From contig JAUNON010000009.1 in assembly GCA_030537145.1 (NCBI GenBank), positions 1 through 62,043 on the forward strand: a DNA stretch of 62,043 bases. Direction: 5' to 3'. The notes beneath the pieces were generated by a model. The model was given only the letters and a program-made list of their open reading frames with translations, ran no database searches and was not told where the DNA came from. The position numbers were made by a program, and so were the translations under genes. This DNA comes from Lachnospiraceae bacterium. GTDB taxonomy: Bacteria; Bacillota; Clostridia; Lachnospirales; Lachnospiraceae. Below, piece after piece: positions 8,975 to 16,994 of this stretch; positions within the stretch are counted from its first letter, which is position 1, and the number at the start of each line of letters is the position of its first letter.

Positions 8975-9973
8975 TTAGAACTGGTATTCTGCCATATTAT
9001 CCTTATCGATTACAAGAATTGCGTTTCCACTGACATCCGTTCCATTTACATTTACGTTTTCATATCCTTCAATTCCCAGATCCAGACCAGTCTGTACGTC
9101 TGCAGCTTTTCCTTCCAGAACCATGACCGCCAACTGGCACATTGCCTTTCCGGATAATGCGGGATCCCAGCAAAGTACGCAGGGATTAGAGCCAGACTGC
9201 AAATAGGGGCCTGATACAGAAGGAACACCGGTTCCTACTGCAAACATATTCCCGGTCATACCCAGCTCATCGATTGCTTTTGCAGCTCCTGGCGGATCAT
9301 AGCTGGATGCCCCCAGAAAGCCCTTAATATCCGGATATTTTTTGATAATCTCTTTCGCCTTGTTATAAGCCATATCCATATTATCTTCGCATTCAATGCG
9401 TTCCTCCGGGATCAGGGTCATATTCGGATATGCCTCTTTCTGATGAGCTACTGCAGCGTCCATCCACTGATTGTGTGAAGTGGAGGAAAGGAAAGCTACC
9501 ATCGTTACATAAGAGCCTTCTTCTCCCACAGCCGCCGCCAGCTGATCCATCATTGCTTCGCCGTATTCCTGATTGTTGAAGGCTTCCAGATCAAAATCAC
9601 ATTCTTCAAAGCCTTCTGCCTCATGCGTAATGACAACGATTCCCTTTTCTCTTGCTTTTGCCAGTACCGGCTTGCAAGCCTCCGGATCGATGGGAACGAC
9701 ACAAAGCGCATCAATATCCTGCTCGATCAGATTCTCCAGAATCTGAATCTGTTCTGCGGAATCTGTTTTGGACGCTCCCTTTACATAGCAGTTGTACCCG
9801 GTTTCTTCCGCATACTCTTCCACACCCTCCTGATGACGCAGACACCAGGGATCTGACATATCCTTTACAACCGTAGCGATCGTATAGGACTCTTCTGCTG
9901 CCACCGGCATACCGCTCAGTGCGGACACTGCCATTGCTGTGCCAAGCATTACTGATACTAACCTTTTCCTCAT
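8975..9973 (-). CDS. Sugar ABC transporter substrate-binding protein (Peripla_BP_4)
   Basis: A 332-residue exported protein. The signal peptide covers residues 1-26 (cleavage near VAAEES). The rest is a two-domain periplasmic-binding fold of the RbsB/LsrB/RhaS group: ATVVKDMSDPWCLRHQEGVEEY is the first strand-helix, and QDIDALCVVPIDPEACKPVLAKA is typical. No lipobox is present, although in Gram-positives such proteins are usually lipid-anchored; retention may rely on an uncleaved signal. TAAAGGAGG precedes the ATG. The substrate is probably a pentose or related sugar, given the kinase next door. Confidence 0.9.
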   Translation of the reverse strand: MRKRLVSVMLGTAMAVSALSGMPVAAEESYTIATVVKDMSDPWCLRHQEGVEEYAEETGYNCYVKGASKTDSAEQIQILENLIEQDIDALCVVPIDPEACKPVLAKAREKGIVVITHEAEGFEECDFDLEAFNNQEYGEAMMDQLAAAVGEEGSYVTMVAFLSSTSHNQWMDAAVAHQKEAYPNMTLIPEERIECEDNMDMAYNKAKEIIKKYPDIKGFLGASSYDPPGAAKAIDELGMTGNMFAVGTGVPSVSGPYLQSGSNPCVLCWDPALSGKAMCQLAVMVLEGKAADVQTGLDLGIEGYENVNVNGTDVSGNAILVIDKDNMAEYQF

Positions 9974-9997
9974 AAAATACCTCCTTTAAATTTTAAT

Positions 9998-11677
9998 TTA
10001 CTCATGATCTGCCTCGTCTCTTCTCAATTCCTTTAACCCTTTCATAAAGGAATCGTCAGCTCCAAACAAATCATGTAGTTTCCGATAATAAGTGTAAACC
10101 CTATCATAGCGGGCGCTTTGCTCTGCATCGGGGAAATAGACCCGCACCCCTTTCGGTATCAATCGTTCCGATGCTTCTTCAAAATCCCTGCATCCGGAAA
10201 TCTTATCCACCTTCCCCAGCGCCACTGCAGCGCAGGCTGCAGCGCCTCTTGCGGGGACGTTATCGATCAGCGGTACTCTCACCTCCTGGTGAAATACGTC
10301 CGCGCACATCTGCATGATCCAGGGACTTTTTCCGGCAATACCGCCTACTGCATAAATATCGCTGATTCGGACGCCGTTTTCTGTATAATTCTCTAAAATC
10401 CTTCTTGACCCAAAAATATTCGCTTCCACTAAGGCCCGGTAGATCTCCTCCGGCTTTGTTTCTAATGTAAGCCCTATAATAGCGCCTGACAGATTATAAT
10501 TAGACAAAATGCTTCTGTTTCCATTCAGCCAGTCCAGGGCCACCAGACCGCTCTCTCCGGGCTTAAGCTTCTCCGCCAGATCTCCCAGAAATGCAAGGAC
10601 TGATTTTCCTTCCTGCTTTGCTTTTCTGACATATTCCTGCGGAACACAGTGATCTGCAAACCATTGAAACACATCTCCCGTCGCAGGCTGTCCGGATTCA
10701 TAGCCATATAGGCCGGGAACCATCCCATCCGCGGCGATAGAACAAACTCCGTCAAAAGAACAAAAATCCCGATACATCATTTGATGACAGGTGGAAGTCC
10801 CCATCACCAGCATCATGCTGCCGCTTTTATTAATCCCCGCACCGCATCCGGCTACTGCTCCATCACTGTGTCCCGCCGCGGCTACCGCTTTCGTAGTAAT
10901 TCCCAGAAGATCGGCAGCCCGTTTGGTAAGATGTCCTGCGCAGTCCCCAACCTTCACGATTTTTCCCGCAAGCTTCGTCTCTGCGACCCGCTCCATCAGC
11001 GGCTTCAGCGCCTTCGCAAACTGCGGATCCGGGTATCCTCTTTCCTCGGTCCAAAAACTGTTTACTCCCAGAATCCCGCTATTTCTTGTGTTATTTCCCG
11101 TCAGCATAAAGACAATATAATCCACCGCTTCCATAAAGTAGGCTGCTTCTTCATAAATGTCCGGATCCTCTTCCGCCACCTGAAGTATTTTGGGATAGAC
11201 CCACTCTGATGAGACGGAATTTCCGAAATACTTCTTTAGCCATGTGGTATTCGCTTTTGCATAAGCCTCTATGCGTTCCGCATAGACCTGTGCGCCGTGG
11301 TGCTTCCACAGTTTCGGCCAGGCATTCGGCCGGTCCCGATACTGCTCCAGTCTACACAGCGGAGTGGAATCTTCCTTTACCGGAAGCAGCGTACAGCTTG
11401 TAAAATCCGTTCCCACAGCCAGGACCTCCTCAGGCAGAATGTTTCCCTGAGCCAGCATGGTCCTGGACACGATTCCCATGCTCTCCTCCCAGTCATCCGG
11501 ATCTTGTAAAAACCATTCGTCCTTCAGCCTTATGGGCCTGTGTTTCATGGTTCCGGAAATCACACCGCTTTTATATGCATGCTCCGCCGTTGCCGCCAGC
11601 TCGCCTGTCTCCAGATCAACAGCTACCCCCCGGCAAGACAGTGTTCCAAAATCAAATCCAAATACATACCTTTTCAT
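9998..11677 (-). CDS. araB: FGGY-family kinase, ribulokinase-like
   Basis: A 559-residue carbohydrate kinase. The N-terminal phosphate loop is GFDFGTLSCRGVAVD, and the layout matches ribulokinase: GTSTCHQMMY, ESGQPATGDVFQWF, DWLNGNRS and the nucleotide-binding AVGGIAGKSPWIMQM. It would phosphorylate a ketopentose or related sugar using ATP. It begins inside the stop of nagB (ATGA, 11674-11677). Presence of a NagB-type isomerase and a SIS protein instead of AraA/AraD means the substrate may not be L-ribulose, so the gene symbol is tentative. Confidence 0.8.
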   Translation of the reverse strand: MKRYVFGFDFGTLSCRGVAVDLETGELAATAEHAYKSGVISGTMKHRPIRLKDEWFLQDPDDWEESMGIVSRTMLAQGNILPEEVLAVGTDFTSCTLLPVKEDSTPLCRLEQYRDRPNAWPKLWKHHGAQVYAERIEAYAKANTTWLKKYFGNSVSSEWVYPKILQVAEEDPDIYEEAAYFMEAVDYIVFMLTGNNTRNSGILGVNSFWTEERGYPDPQFAKALKPLMERVAETKLAGKIVKVGDCAGHLTKRAADLLGITTKAVAAAGHSDGAVAGCGAGINKSGSMMLVMGTSTCHQMMYRDFCSFDGVCSIAADGMVPGLYGYESGQPATGDVFQWFADHCVPQEYVRKAKQEGKSVLAFLGDLAEKLKPGESGLVALDWLNGNRSILSNYNLSGAIIGLTLETKPEEIYRALVEANIFGSRRILENYTENGVRISDIYAVGGIAGKSPWIMQMCADVFHQEVRVPLIDNVPARGAAACAAVALGKVDKISGCRDFEEASERLIPKGVRVYFPDAEQSARYDRVYTYYRKLHDLFGADDSFMKGLKELRRDEADHE

Positions 11678-12402
11678 GCTTTCATCCGTTCGTATAATGT
11701 GCGGTCAATCACTACAGTTGCATCTCTGCATACCTTCAGAATGCTGCAGGGCAGCATCGGATCCACCAGATCATCCGCAAACAGCCTCTTTATGGCATCC
11801 GCTTTTGCCTCGCCCGATGCAATCAAAACTACCTTCCTGGCTCCCGCAATTCCCGCCATCCCCATCGTTATTGCGCTGGCAGGCACGTCTTGTGCCTTAT
11901 CAAAAAACCTGGAATTTGCCTGAATCGTCTCCTTTGCCAGTTCTACCTGATGGGTATTCGCATGAAATACTGCCTCTGGTTCATTAAATCCGATATGGCC
12001 ATTCGTTCCGATTCCCAATACGAGAATGTCGATAGGATGCTCCCGCAGAAATGTATCATACCGCTCTGCCTGCTCTTCTGCCGATGCCGTTCCGTCTATC
12101 AGCATAATGTTTTCTTCTTTTATATTTACCTTTGAAAACAGGCGGCGGTCCATAAAGTATCCGAAGCTTTGGGTATGGCTTCTGGAAAGTCCGCAATACT
12201 CATCAAGATTAATGGTATGTATCTGAGAAAAATCAACCTTCCCTGCCCTGTAATCTTCCACAAGGCATTCATACATTCCCTCAGGAGAGCTTCCTGTTGC
12301 CAGCCCCAGCACCGCATTCTTCTTACCGGCAATTACCTCTTCAAACATATCTGCCAGCAGACGGCTGCTTTTTTCATAGCTTTCCGTTACAACCAATTTC
12401 AT
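11674..12402 (-). CDS. nagB: Glucosamine-6-phosphate deaminase (NagB family)
   Basis: A 242-residue enzyme of the NagB/RpiA fold. LGLATGSSPEGMY binds phosphate, the catalytic Asp is in INLDEYCGL, and GTNGHIGFNEP carries the catalytic His and Glu. The family converts glucosamine 6-phosphate to fructose 6-phosphate and ammonia. The ATG at 12402 is used because AGGTGGGG lies before it. In this operon, beside a kinase and a SIS isomerase and without NagA, it may act on a related amino sugar phosphate (inference). Confidence 0.88.
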   Translation of the reverse strand: MKLVVTESYEKSSRLLADMFEEVIAGKKNAVLGLATGSSPEGMYECLVEDYRAGKVDFSQIHTINLDEYCGLSRSHTQSFGYFMDRRLFSKVNIKEENIMLIDGTASAEEQAERYDTFLREHPIDILVLGIGTNGHIGFNEPEAVFHANTHQVELAKETIQANSRFFDKAQDVPASAITMGMAGIAGARKVVLIASGEAKADAIKRLFADDLVDPMLPCSILKVCRDATVVIDRTLYERMKA

Positions 12403-12429
12403 GTTCTGCCCCACCTTCTCTGTCTCCTC

Positions 12430-13041
12430 TTATTTTTCTTCTTCCGCCAGCATAGCGCCTACGCCTCCGCCGGGATGAACCTGTTTAAAGTATTCCTTAT
12501 CGATTCCATTATAAAGCATACATCCAATCGAAATCGCATCAAACAAGGCAAACACTGCGGTTACGGATGTGGTGGACAGACACTGATAAGGACACGCCTC
12601 CGGACCGGTACTCAATATCAGATTCAGATCACTTTCCGTTGCAATCGGGGAATCCGGATTTTCTGTCACCGTAATCACCTTTGCGCCCCTGGTTTTTGCC
12701 ACCGGAATCAGATTGATCATTTCCGTTGTTCTTCCTCCTTTGGAAATGATGATTACAATATCGCCTGGCCGGATCATTCCATAATCACCATGAGGCGCAT
12801 CCGCAGGATTCAGAAATTGAGATGCACGGTCTACGCAGTTAAATACCTGGGAGACTTTTTTTGCACAGGCTCCGGAGGTGCCGCAGCCAGTTGTAATAAT
12901 TCTCCCTTTACATTCCGCAATCATCTGCACCGCCTTTACATAGCAGTCCCGGTCTACGGTATTCGCCAGCTCTGCAACTGCGTGAGCTTCATTTTCAAAC
13001 GTATGCAACGCACTTTCATAAATTTTCTCTTCTGAAATCAT
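12430..13041 (-). CDS. SIS-domain sugar-phosphate isomerase (KdsD/GutQ-like, no CBS)
   Basis: A 203-residue single SIS domain. The phosphosugar-binding loops are TTGCGTSGACAKKVSQ and IISKGGRTTEMINLI, and the conserved HGDYG segment is near residue 85. Arabinose-5-phosphate isomerases have the same core plus CBS domains, which are absent here. It lies 27 bases upstream of nagB and one base after the BtpA-like gene, so it is part of the same pathway. The precise aldose/ketose pair it handles is unknown. Confidence 0.82.
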   Translation of the reverse strand: MISEEKIYESALHTFENEAHAVAELANTVDRDCYVKAVQMIAECKGRIITTGCGTSGACAKKVSQVFNCVDRASQFLNPADAPHGDYGMIRPGDIVIIISKGGRTTEMINLIPVAKTRGAKVITVTENPDSPIATESDLNLILSTGPEACPYQCLSTTSVTAVFALFDAISIGCMLYNGIDKEYFKQVHPGGGVGAMLAEEEK

Positions 13042-13042
13042 C

Positions 13043-13855
13043 CTAACGTCCTCCTCTGAAGTCTTTTACTACCTGCATAAATTCTTTTACCCGCCTTACA
13101 TCTACCTGATTTTCAAATTTTCCGTCATATTTAAAGGTTGTGGCCACCACAGCCCCGTCCGCTACGCCAAGAAGTCCTTCAATCGTTTCCTTTCTGCATC
13201 CGGTATTTGCCAATACTACCGTATCCGGCACCATGGCCTTTACCTCTTTTAACTGCGTCATATCCGTAGGAGATCCCGCTGTCAATCCGGAAACGCACAA
13301 GGCGTCCGGCCTGCAGTTGAATACCGTTGACTTGGCAATCTGCTTTAAATCTCTGTCTGCAAGATAACGGGCCGCCTCAGGTACAATATTGAACAACAGC
13401 TTAACGTCCTCTGCGCCAATCGCATGCTGGTGTCTTACCACATCCCCGCAGTTTGTATTCCAAAGGCCAAAATCGCTGGCATAAACGCCGCTGAATATCT
13501 CACGGATAAATTTCGCATCCACCGCAACCGCCAGATCCAGGGATGCTCTGGGGTCCCACAGAACATTAACTCCATATGGAACGGAAATATATGACTTCAA
13601 TTCACCGATAATTCTTGCCATAGAAGCCACCGTTTCCGTATTTACCCTGGTCAGATACGGAAGGCTGTATTCATTGCTGAACATGATAGCATCCACGCCG
13701 CCCTCCTGAAGCGCATCCAGATCTTCCTTCGCCTTTTCCAGAACCCACTTCATTCCCTTCTCTTTGTCATATGCCGGGTCTCCGGGCATTGCCTGAAGAT
13801 GGAGCATGGAAATAATCGCCTTTTCCTTCCCTGTTACTTCTTTTAACCAGCTCAT
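13043..13855 (-). CDS. BtpA/SgcQ family TIM-barrel protein
   Basis: A 270-residue protein with the BtpA/SgcQ family pattern: an N-terminal SMLHLQAMPGDPAY, then GVDAIMFSNEYSLPY, PYGVNVLWDPRASLDLAVA and a C-terminal DGAVVATTFKYDG. BtpA was first linked to photosystem I biogenesis, but in Firmicutes the family sits in sugar operons such as sgc, with no proven reaction that I can name. It overlaps the DeoR gene by four bases. A role as an aldolase, hydrolase or nucleosidase in this pathway is possible but unproven. Confidence 0.85.
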   Translation of the reverse strand: MSWLKEVTGKEKAIISMLHLQAMPGDPAYDKEKGMKWVLEKAKEDLDALQEGGVDAIMFSNEYSLPYLTRVNTETVASMARIIGELKSYISVPYGVNVLWDPRASLDLAVAVDAKFIREIFSGVYASDFGLWNTNCGDVVRHQHAIGAEDVKLLFNIVPEAARYLADRDLKQIAKSTVFNCRPDALCVSGLTAGSPTDMTQLKEVKAMVPDTVVLANTGCRKETIEGLLGVADGAVVATTFKYDGKFENQVDVRRVKEFMQVVKDFRGGR

Positions 13856-14658
13856 TCTTTTCTCCCTTCTGCTTCATTTTTTACTATGATGAGTTTCTTT
13901 ATTTTTGTTTCCAGTATTTGTCTGGATTCATCATCAATACCTTCATCCGTTATTACCGTATCAAATTCCTCAATATTACATACTTTCGTCAGTGCTTTCC
14001 GGTTAAACTTGGTATGATCGCTAATCAGAACCTTCTGTTTTCCGCTGGATAAACAGCTTCGTTTGATTCCAAGCTCTAAAAAGCTGCTGTTAAATACTCC
14101 ATATTTCGCATTAATTGCATCCGCTCCCATGAAAACAATATCTACGCTAAGCTGATTCACCAGATCCTCTGCGATTTCACCTATCAATACGTTATAACCA
14201 TCTCTCCGGATGCCTCCCGTCAGAATTAACGTGGATGTCTGATCCAGCTTTATCCGGTAAGCCACATCCAGATTATGGGTAACTACCGTCAGATTTTTAA
14301 ATCCCTGCAGTTGTTTTGCCAAAAGAAAGGTAGTCGTACCGGAATCCAGAAAAATACTGTTCCCATCGCATATCATTTTTGCCGCTTCCATGGCGATTCG
14401 CGTTTTTTCCGGGATCATTATTTTCATTTTTTCTGCATGATTTTTCTCTAAACCGGTTCCCCGTTCAACAACGGCGCCTCCATGTGTACGCTCAATCAAG
14501 CCCTGTACCGCCATATCATCCAAATCTCTTCGCGCCGTTGCATCTGATACATGGCATAAATCTGCAGCCTCCCGAATGGATATACTGGATTTTTCCATTA
14601 GGTATTCCATAATAATCTGTTGACGCTGCGCCGGAATGGAACTATTCGTCTGATCCAT
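13852..14658 (-). CDS. DeoR family regulator of the carbohydrate operon
   Basis: A 268-residue regulator. The N-terminal winged helix (residues about 7-60) contains ISIREAADLCHVSDATARRDL, followed by the hallmark ERTHGGAV. The C-terminal sugar-phosphate sensing domain includes LDSGTTT and the GADAINAKYGVFN segment. The ATG at 14658 is preceded by AAAGGGGAGAG. It is the first gene of the operon running to 4366 and probably represses it until the sugar phosphate binds. It is a close paralogue of the gene at 15018-15797. Confidence 0.93.
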   Translation of the reverse strand: MDQTNSSIPAQRQQIIMEYLMEKSSISIREAADLCHVSDATARRDLDDMAVQGLIERTHGGAVVERGTGLEKNHAEKMKIMIPEKTRIAMEAAKMICDGNSIFLDSGTTTFLLAKQLQGFKNLTVVTHNLDVAYRIKLDQTSTLILTGGIRRDGYNVLIGEIAEDLVNQLSVDIVFMGADAINAKYGVFNSSFLELGIKRSCLSSGKQKVLISDHTKFNRKALTKVCNIEEFDTVITDEGIDDESRQILETKIKKLIIVKNEAEGRKE

Positions 14659-14681
14659 ATCTCTCCCCTTTCTTGAGATAA

Positions 14682-14744
14682 ATATTAGCACCTTTTGTCG
14701 TTTTTTGCAATATTAACATTTTAATTTCATAATTTTTGTTAATA
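14682..14744 (-). promoter_or_regulatory. Promoter and dyad operator of the carbohydrate operon
   Basis: On the minus strand, TTGCAA (14705-14710) and TAATAT (14682-14687) are 17 bases apart. Just upstream, TATTAACA (14711-14718) and TGTTAATA (14737-14744) form perfect inverted arms, a likely site for one or both DeoR proteins. Confidence 0.7.
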
Positions 14745-14845
14745 ATTACATATTATCCCATTTTTTCCTGTTCTTGCCTGTCCAAATGTGATATTTTGAC
14801 ATTTTATCCTGTACAGCAAAGAAGCTCTTACACAGCAATAAATGA

Positions 14846-14952
14846 CCTTATGCATCCGTGCGTATCGTTGCACGGAGTGCTTTTATCTCATAGGAAAGTC
14901 GCATATTTTCGCACTTTAAAGCAGCAAGGTCTTTCCTATGAGATAAAAAAAA
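14846..14952 (-). repeat. Structured intergenic repeat, copy a (long-loop type)
   Basis: Read on the minus strand: a perfect 18-bp stem (14931-14948 with 14881-14898) closing a 32-base loop, then the small hairpin GCAC-TCC-GTGC (14870-14880), then the conserved GATACGCACGGATGC core ending near 14846. The stem starts on the T-tract of the terminator of the DeoR paralogue gene. The loop matches that of copy d at 28 of 32 positions. Confidence 0.85.
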
Positions 14953-14980
14953 GGAAGATCAAATTGTTTTCTGATCTTCC
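14945..14980 (-). terminator. Intrinsic terminator after the upstream DeoR paralogue
   Basis: GGAAGATCA and TGATCTTCC (14953-14961, 14972-14980) form a nine-bp stem followed on the minus strand by eight T bases (14945-14952), which also begin repeat copy a. Confidence 0.88.
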
Positions 14981-15017
14981 TTACCTGCAATATTCTTATT
15001 TCCATCTGCGCCTTCCA

Positions 15018-15797
15018 TCAGACTAATATCAGCCTGCGCACCTTATCCTCCAGCAGCTTCCTGTTCTCCTGATCTAACCCGTTATCCGTGATCACCACAT
15101 CAAATTCGTCCATGTCGCAAACCTTCGTAAGCGCTTTATGCTTAAACTTTGTATGGTCGCTCAGCAAGACTCTGGTCTGTCCACATGCTATCGCACTTCT
15201 TTTTACTCCCAATTCCACAAAATTACTGTTAAACACACCATGCCTGACACTAATTGCATCTGCGCCCAAAAATGCGAAATCCACACTGAGCCCCCGAATC
15301 ATATCTTCAGCTATCGGTCCCACCAGCGAACCATATCCGTCTCTCCGGATACCGCCTGTTACAATCAATGCAGATGTCTTATCAAGCTTTACACTATATG
15401 CGATATCCAGATTATATGTAATCACTGTAAGATTGGGAATTCCCTGCAAAAGCCCGGAAAGGAGAAGCGTGGTAGTGCCCGAATCCAGAAAAATACTGTC
15501 CCCTTCTTTAATCAGTTTTACTGCGGCCTTCGCAATCCGTGTTTTTTCCGGGATCATGACCTTCATTTTCTCGTCATGCACCATTTCCAGCCCGGTTCCC
15601 CGTTCCAAAACGGCGCCTCCATGGGTTCTCTCCAGCAGAGATTGATGTGCCATTTCATCCAGATCTCTTCTAGCTGTTGCTTCCGAAACTCCGCAAAGCC
15701 TGGCTGCTTCCCGGATCGTAATGCTTCGTTTCTCTGACAGATACTCCATTATACATTGCTGGCGCTTCGCCGGTATCGCATTGGTTGCCTGTCTCAT
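15018..15797 (-). CDS. DeoR family regulator, paralogue of the operon regulator
   Basis: A 259-residue DeoR protein very similar along its whole length to the one at 13852-14658 (shared PAKRQQ/PAQRQQ, SIREAA/TIREAA, RTHGGAV, MVIPEKTRIA-like, SIFLDSGTTT and DHTKF-KALTKVC segments). GGAAGGAATTATC precedes the ATG at 15797. It has its own terminator and is transcribed separately from the operon. The pair probably arose by tandem duplication; both may bind the same type of site. Confidence 0.92.
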   Translation of the reverse strand: MRQATNAIPAKRQQCIMEYLSEKRSITIREAARLCGVSEATARRDLDEMAHQSLLERTHGGAVLERGTGLEMVHDEKMKVMIPEKTRIAKAAVKLIKEGDSIFLDSGTTTLLLSGLLQGIPNLTVITYNLDIAYSVKLDKTSALIVTGGIRRDGYGSLVGPIAEDMIRGLSVDFAFLGADAISVRHGVFNSNFVELGVKRSAIACGQTRVLLSDHTKFKHKALTKVCDMDEFDVVITDNGLDQENRKLLEDKVRRLILV

Positions 15798-15971
15798 GAT
15801 AATTCCTTCCCTGTCTTGTCCTGTATTTTTCGCAGAAGCTTTCAAAATATATCCTTATAATTTGCAAATTACAGCAAAAGCAACTGCTATCTTATCACAT
15901 TTTTTGAAAAAGAATGTATATCCATTATATACCAGCACCAGCTATTTTACCATACCCATTTTCCGTTTCAT

Positions 15972-16523
15972 TCAATCCTCTTTCCGATCCGCTTTTCGGT
16001 GAAGCTTTAAAAATATCTGGATGCTTTTCTCCTCACTATCCGAGAGATACCAGAGAACCGGCCGGGTATCCACAAATTCCCAGGAATAAATACCTCGATA
16101 GGTCAAAAAGCTGCTCCACCAATAATCAGCTATTTTTTTTACATAACCCTTTTCCACGGGCCTTTGATGGATGTATCTGCAAATATCCAGCATTTCTTCC
16201 GCCCGGCAGACCGGCATACAGTTTATTTCACCATCCTGCACAGTCCTGATACGCCCTTTCGGACGATACTCCTCATACCTGTGAAGCAGACCACGTAAGA
16301 TTTGACCGGCCTCTCCTGCCTTTCCTTCCTCCATACCCAGAAGGAAATACGCTTCATCGTCCAGCAGAGAGAATGCAAATACCCGAAAACCGTTCTCTTC
16401 CTTTGACTGGAGGACAACTCCCAGAAAATATTTCTTATCCCGCTCATCGGCAAATACTTTTGACGTAACCTTAAGATGTGCATACCAGACATGCGTATCA
16501 ATGAATAAATTAATACGTGACAC
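15972..16523 (-). CDS. Degenerate Y1/RAYT-like transposase domain protein
   Basis: A 183-residue protein. AGGAGG stands seven bases before a GTG start at 16523. The layout follows the REP-associated tyrosine transposase (Y1_Tnp) fold: an N-terminal strand, VFADERDKKYFLGVV, a GFRVFAFSLLDDEAYFLLG segment, then CRYIHQRPVEKGYVKKIADYWWSSF and a C-terminal WYLSD. The Tyr of the RYIH-NP helix is present. The HUH motif, normally NHYHLLL-like, reads EAYFLLG, so both metal-binding histidines are gone. It is therefore either a domesticated, non-catalytic protein or a decaying one. It lies between repeat copies a and b. Family assignment is by pattern only. Confidence 0.65.
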   Translation of the reverse strand: MSRINLFIDTHVWYAHLKVTSKVFADERDKKYFLGVVLQSKEENGFRVFAFSLLDDEAYFLLGMEEGKAGEAGQILRGLLHRYEEYRPKGRIRTVQDGEINCMPVCRAEEMLDICRYIHQRPVEKGYVKKIADYWWSSFLTYRGIYSWEFVDTRPVLWYLSDSEEKSIQIFLKLHRKADRKED

Positions 16524-16633
16524 AGACAACCCTCCTAATCAGAATTATATTCGTGCGTTATTGTCTCTCCAATACATTGATATCTTATCATTATATGCAT
16601 ATTAATTCAACATTTTATTTCAAGTGAGACAAC

Positions 16634-16890
16634 TTGTTTCATTTTCTATGTCACTTTTTGTCTTTTGTTAAGTTTGCCCTAAAACAGCGAAAATTGCAAC
16701 AAAACGGGGCATTCTGCTTTATCCCCATTGATGTTGTTTCGCAGATAACCGGTACAGCGTTTGAACACTGGGGTTCTAATTCTATTGCACGGTTAGTCAT
16801 TGGCCCGCTTTTGTCTTCGTTGCAGGAATAATAATAAGCTTTGCAATGGTATTAGTTGGCGGGATAAATAGCAAAGAAAGGTATCAATAA
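16634..16890 (+). pseudogene. Possible frameshifted remnant of a membrane transporter
   Basis: Two frames read like one broken C-terminal end: ITGTAFEHWGSNSIARLVIGP in one frame, ending near 16830, then PAFVFVAGIIISFAMVLVGG and a short basic tail in another, ending at 16888-16890. The second stretch looks like a last transmembrane helix of a major-facilitator type protein. No start or ribosome site is convincing. This is the only coding-like signal in the 453-base gap between the RAYT-like gene and the CapA-like gene, and I hold it weakly. Confidence 0.3.
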
Positions 16891-16894
16891 ATTT

Positions 16895-16973
16895 CCTTAT
16901 GCATCCGTGCGTATCAACGCACGAAATGCTTTTTATGATATAGGAAAGTGAGGGCTTTCCTATATCATAAAAA
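16895..16973 (-). repeat. Structured intergenic repeat, copy b (short-loop type)
   Basis: Read on the minus strand: a perfect 19-bp stem (16955-16973 with 16930-16948) with a six-base loop, then the small hairpin GCAT-TTC-GTGC (16919-16929), then GATACGCACGGATGC and CATAAGG to 16895. It abuts the terminator of the CapA-like gene and shares its T-tract. Confidence 0.85.
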
Positions 16974-16994
16974 GGCGCCGCTTTAAGCGGCGCC
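16969..16994 (-). terminator. Intrinsic terminator overlapping the end of the CapA-like gene
   Basis: GGCGCCGC at both ends of 16974-16994 forms an eight-bp GC stem, followed on the minus strand by five T bases (16969-16973). The stop codon of the gene (16983-16985) is inside the loop, so the last codons also form the terminator. Confidence 0.85.

Noticed and set aside
4366..9973. Autoinducer-2 (Lsr) uptake system
   Set aside because: Two permeases and a kinase resemble lsr, but LsrF and LsrG are missing and the kinase is ribulokinase-like rather than LsrK-like.
12000..12040. Loss of a catalytic Asp in NagB (Asn in GTNGHIG)
   Set aside because: The E. coli enzyme has Asp here, but Gram-positive NagB proteins commonly carry Asn, so this is normal.
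14846..14952. Repeat stems as ordinary terminators
   Set aside because: The T-run is on the 5' side of the stem and the 3' side is an A-run in both directions, so the stem is not a standard terminator; separate terminators stand just before it.
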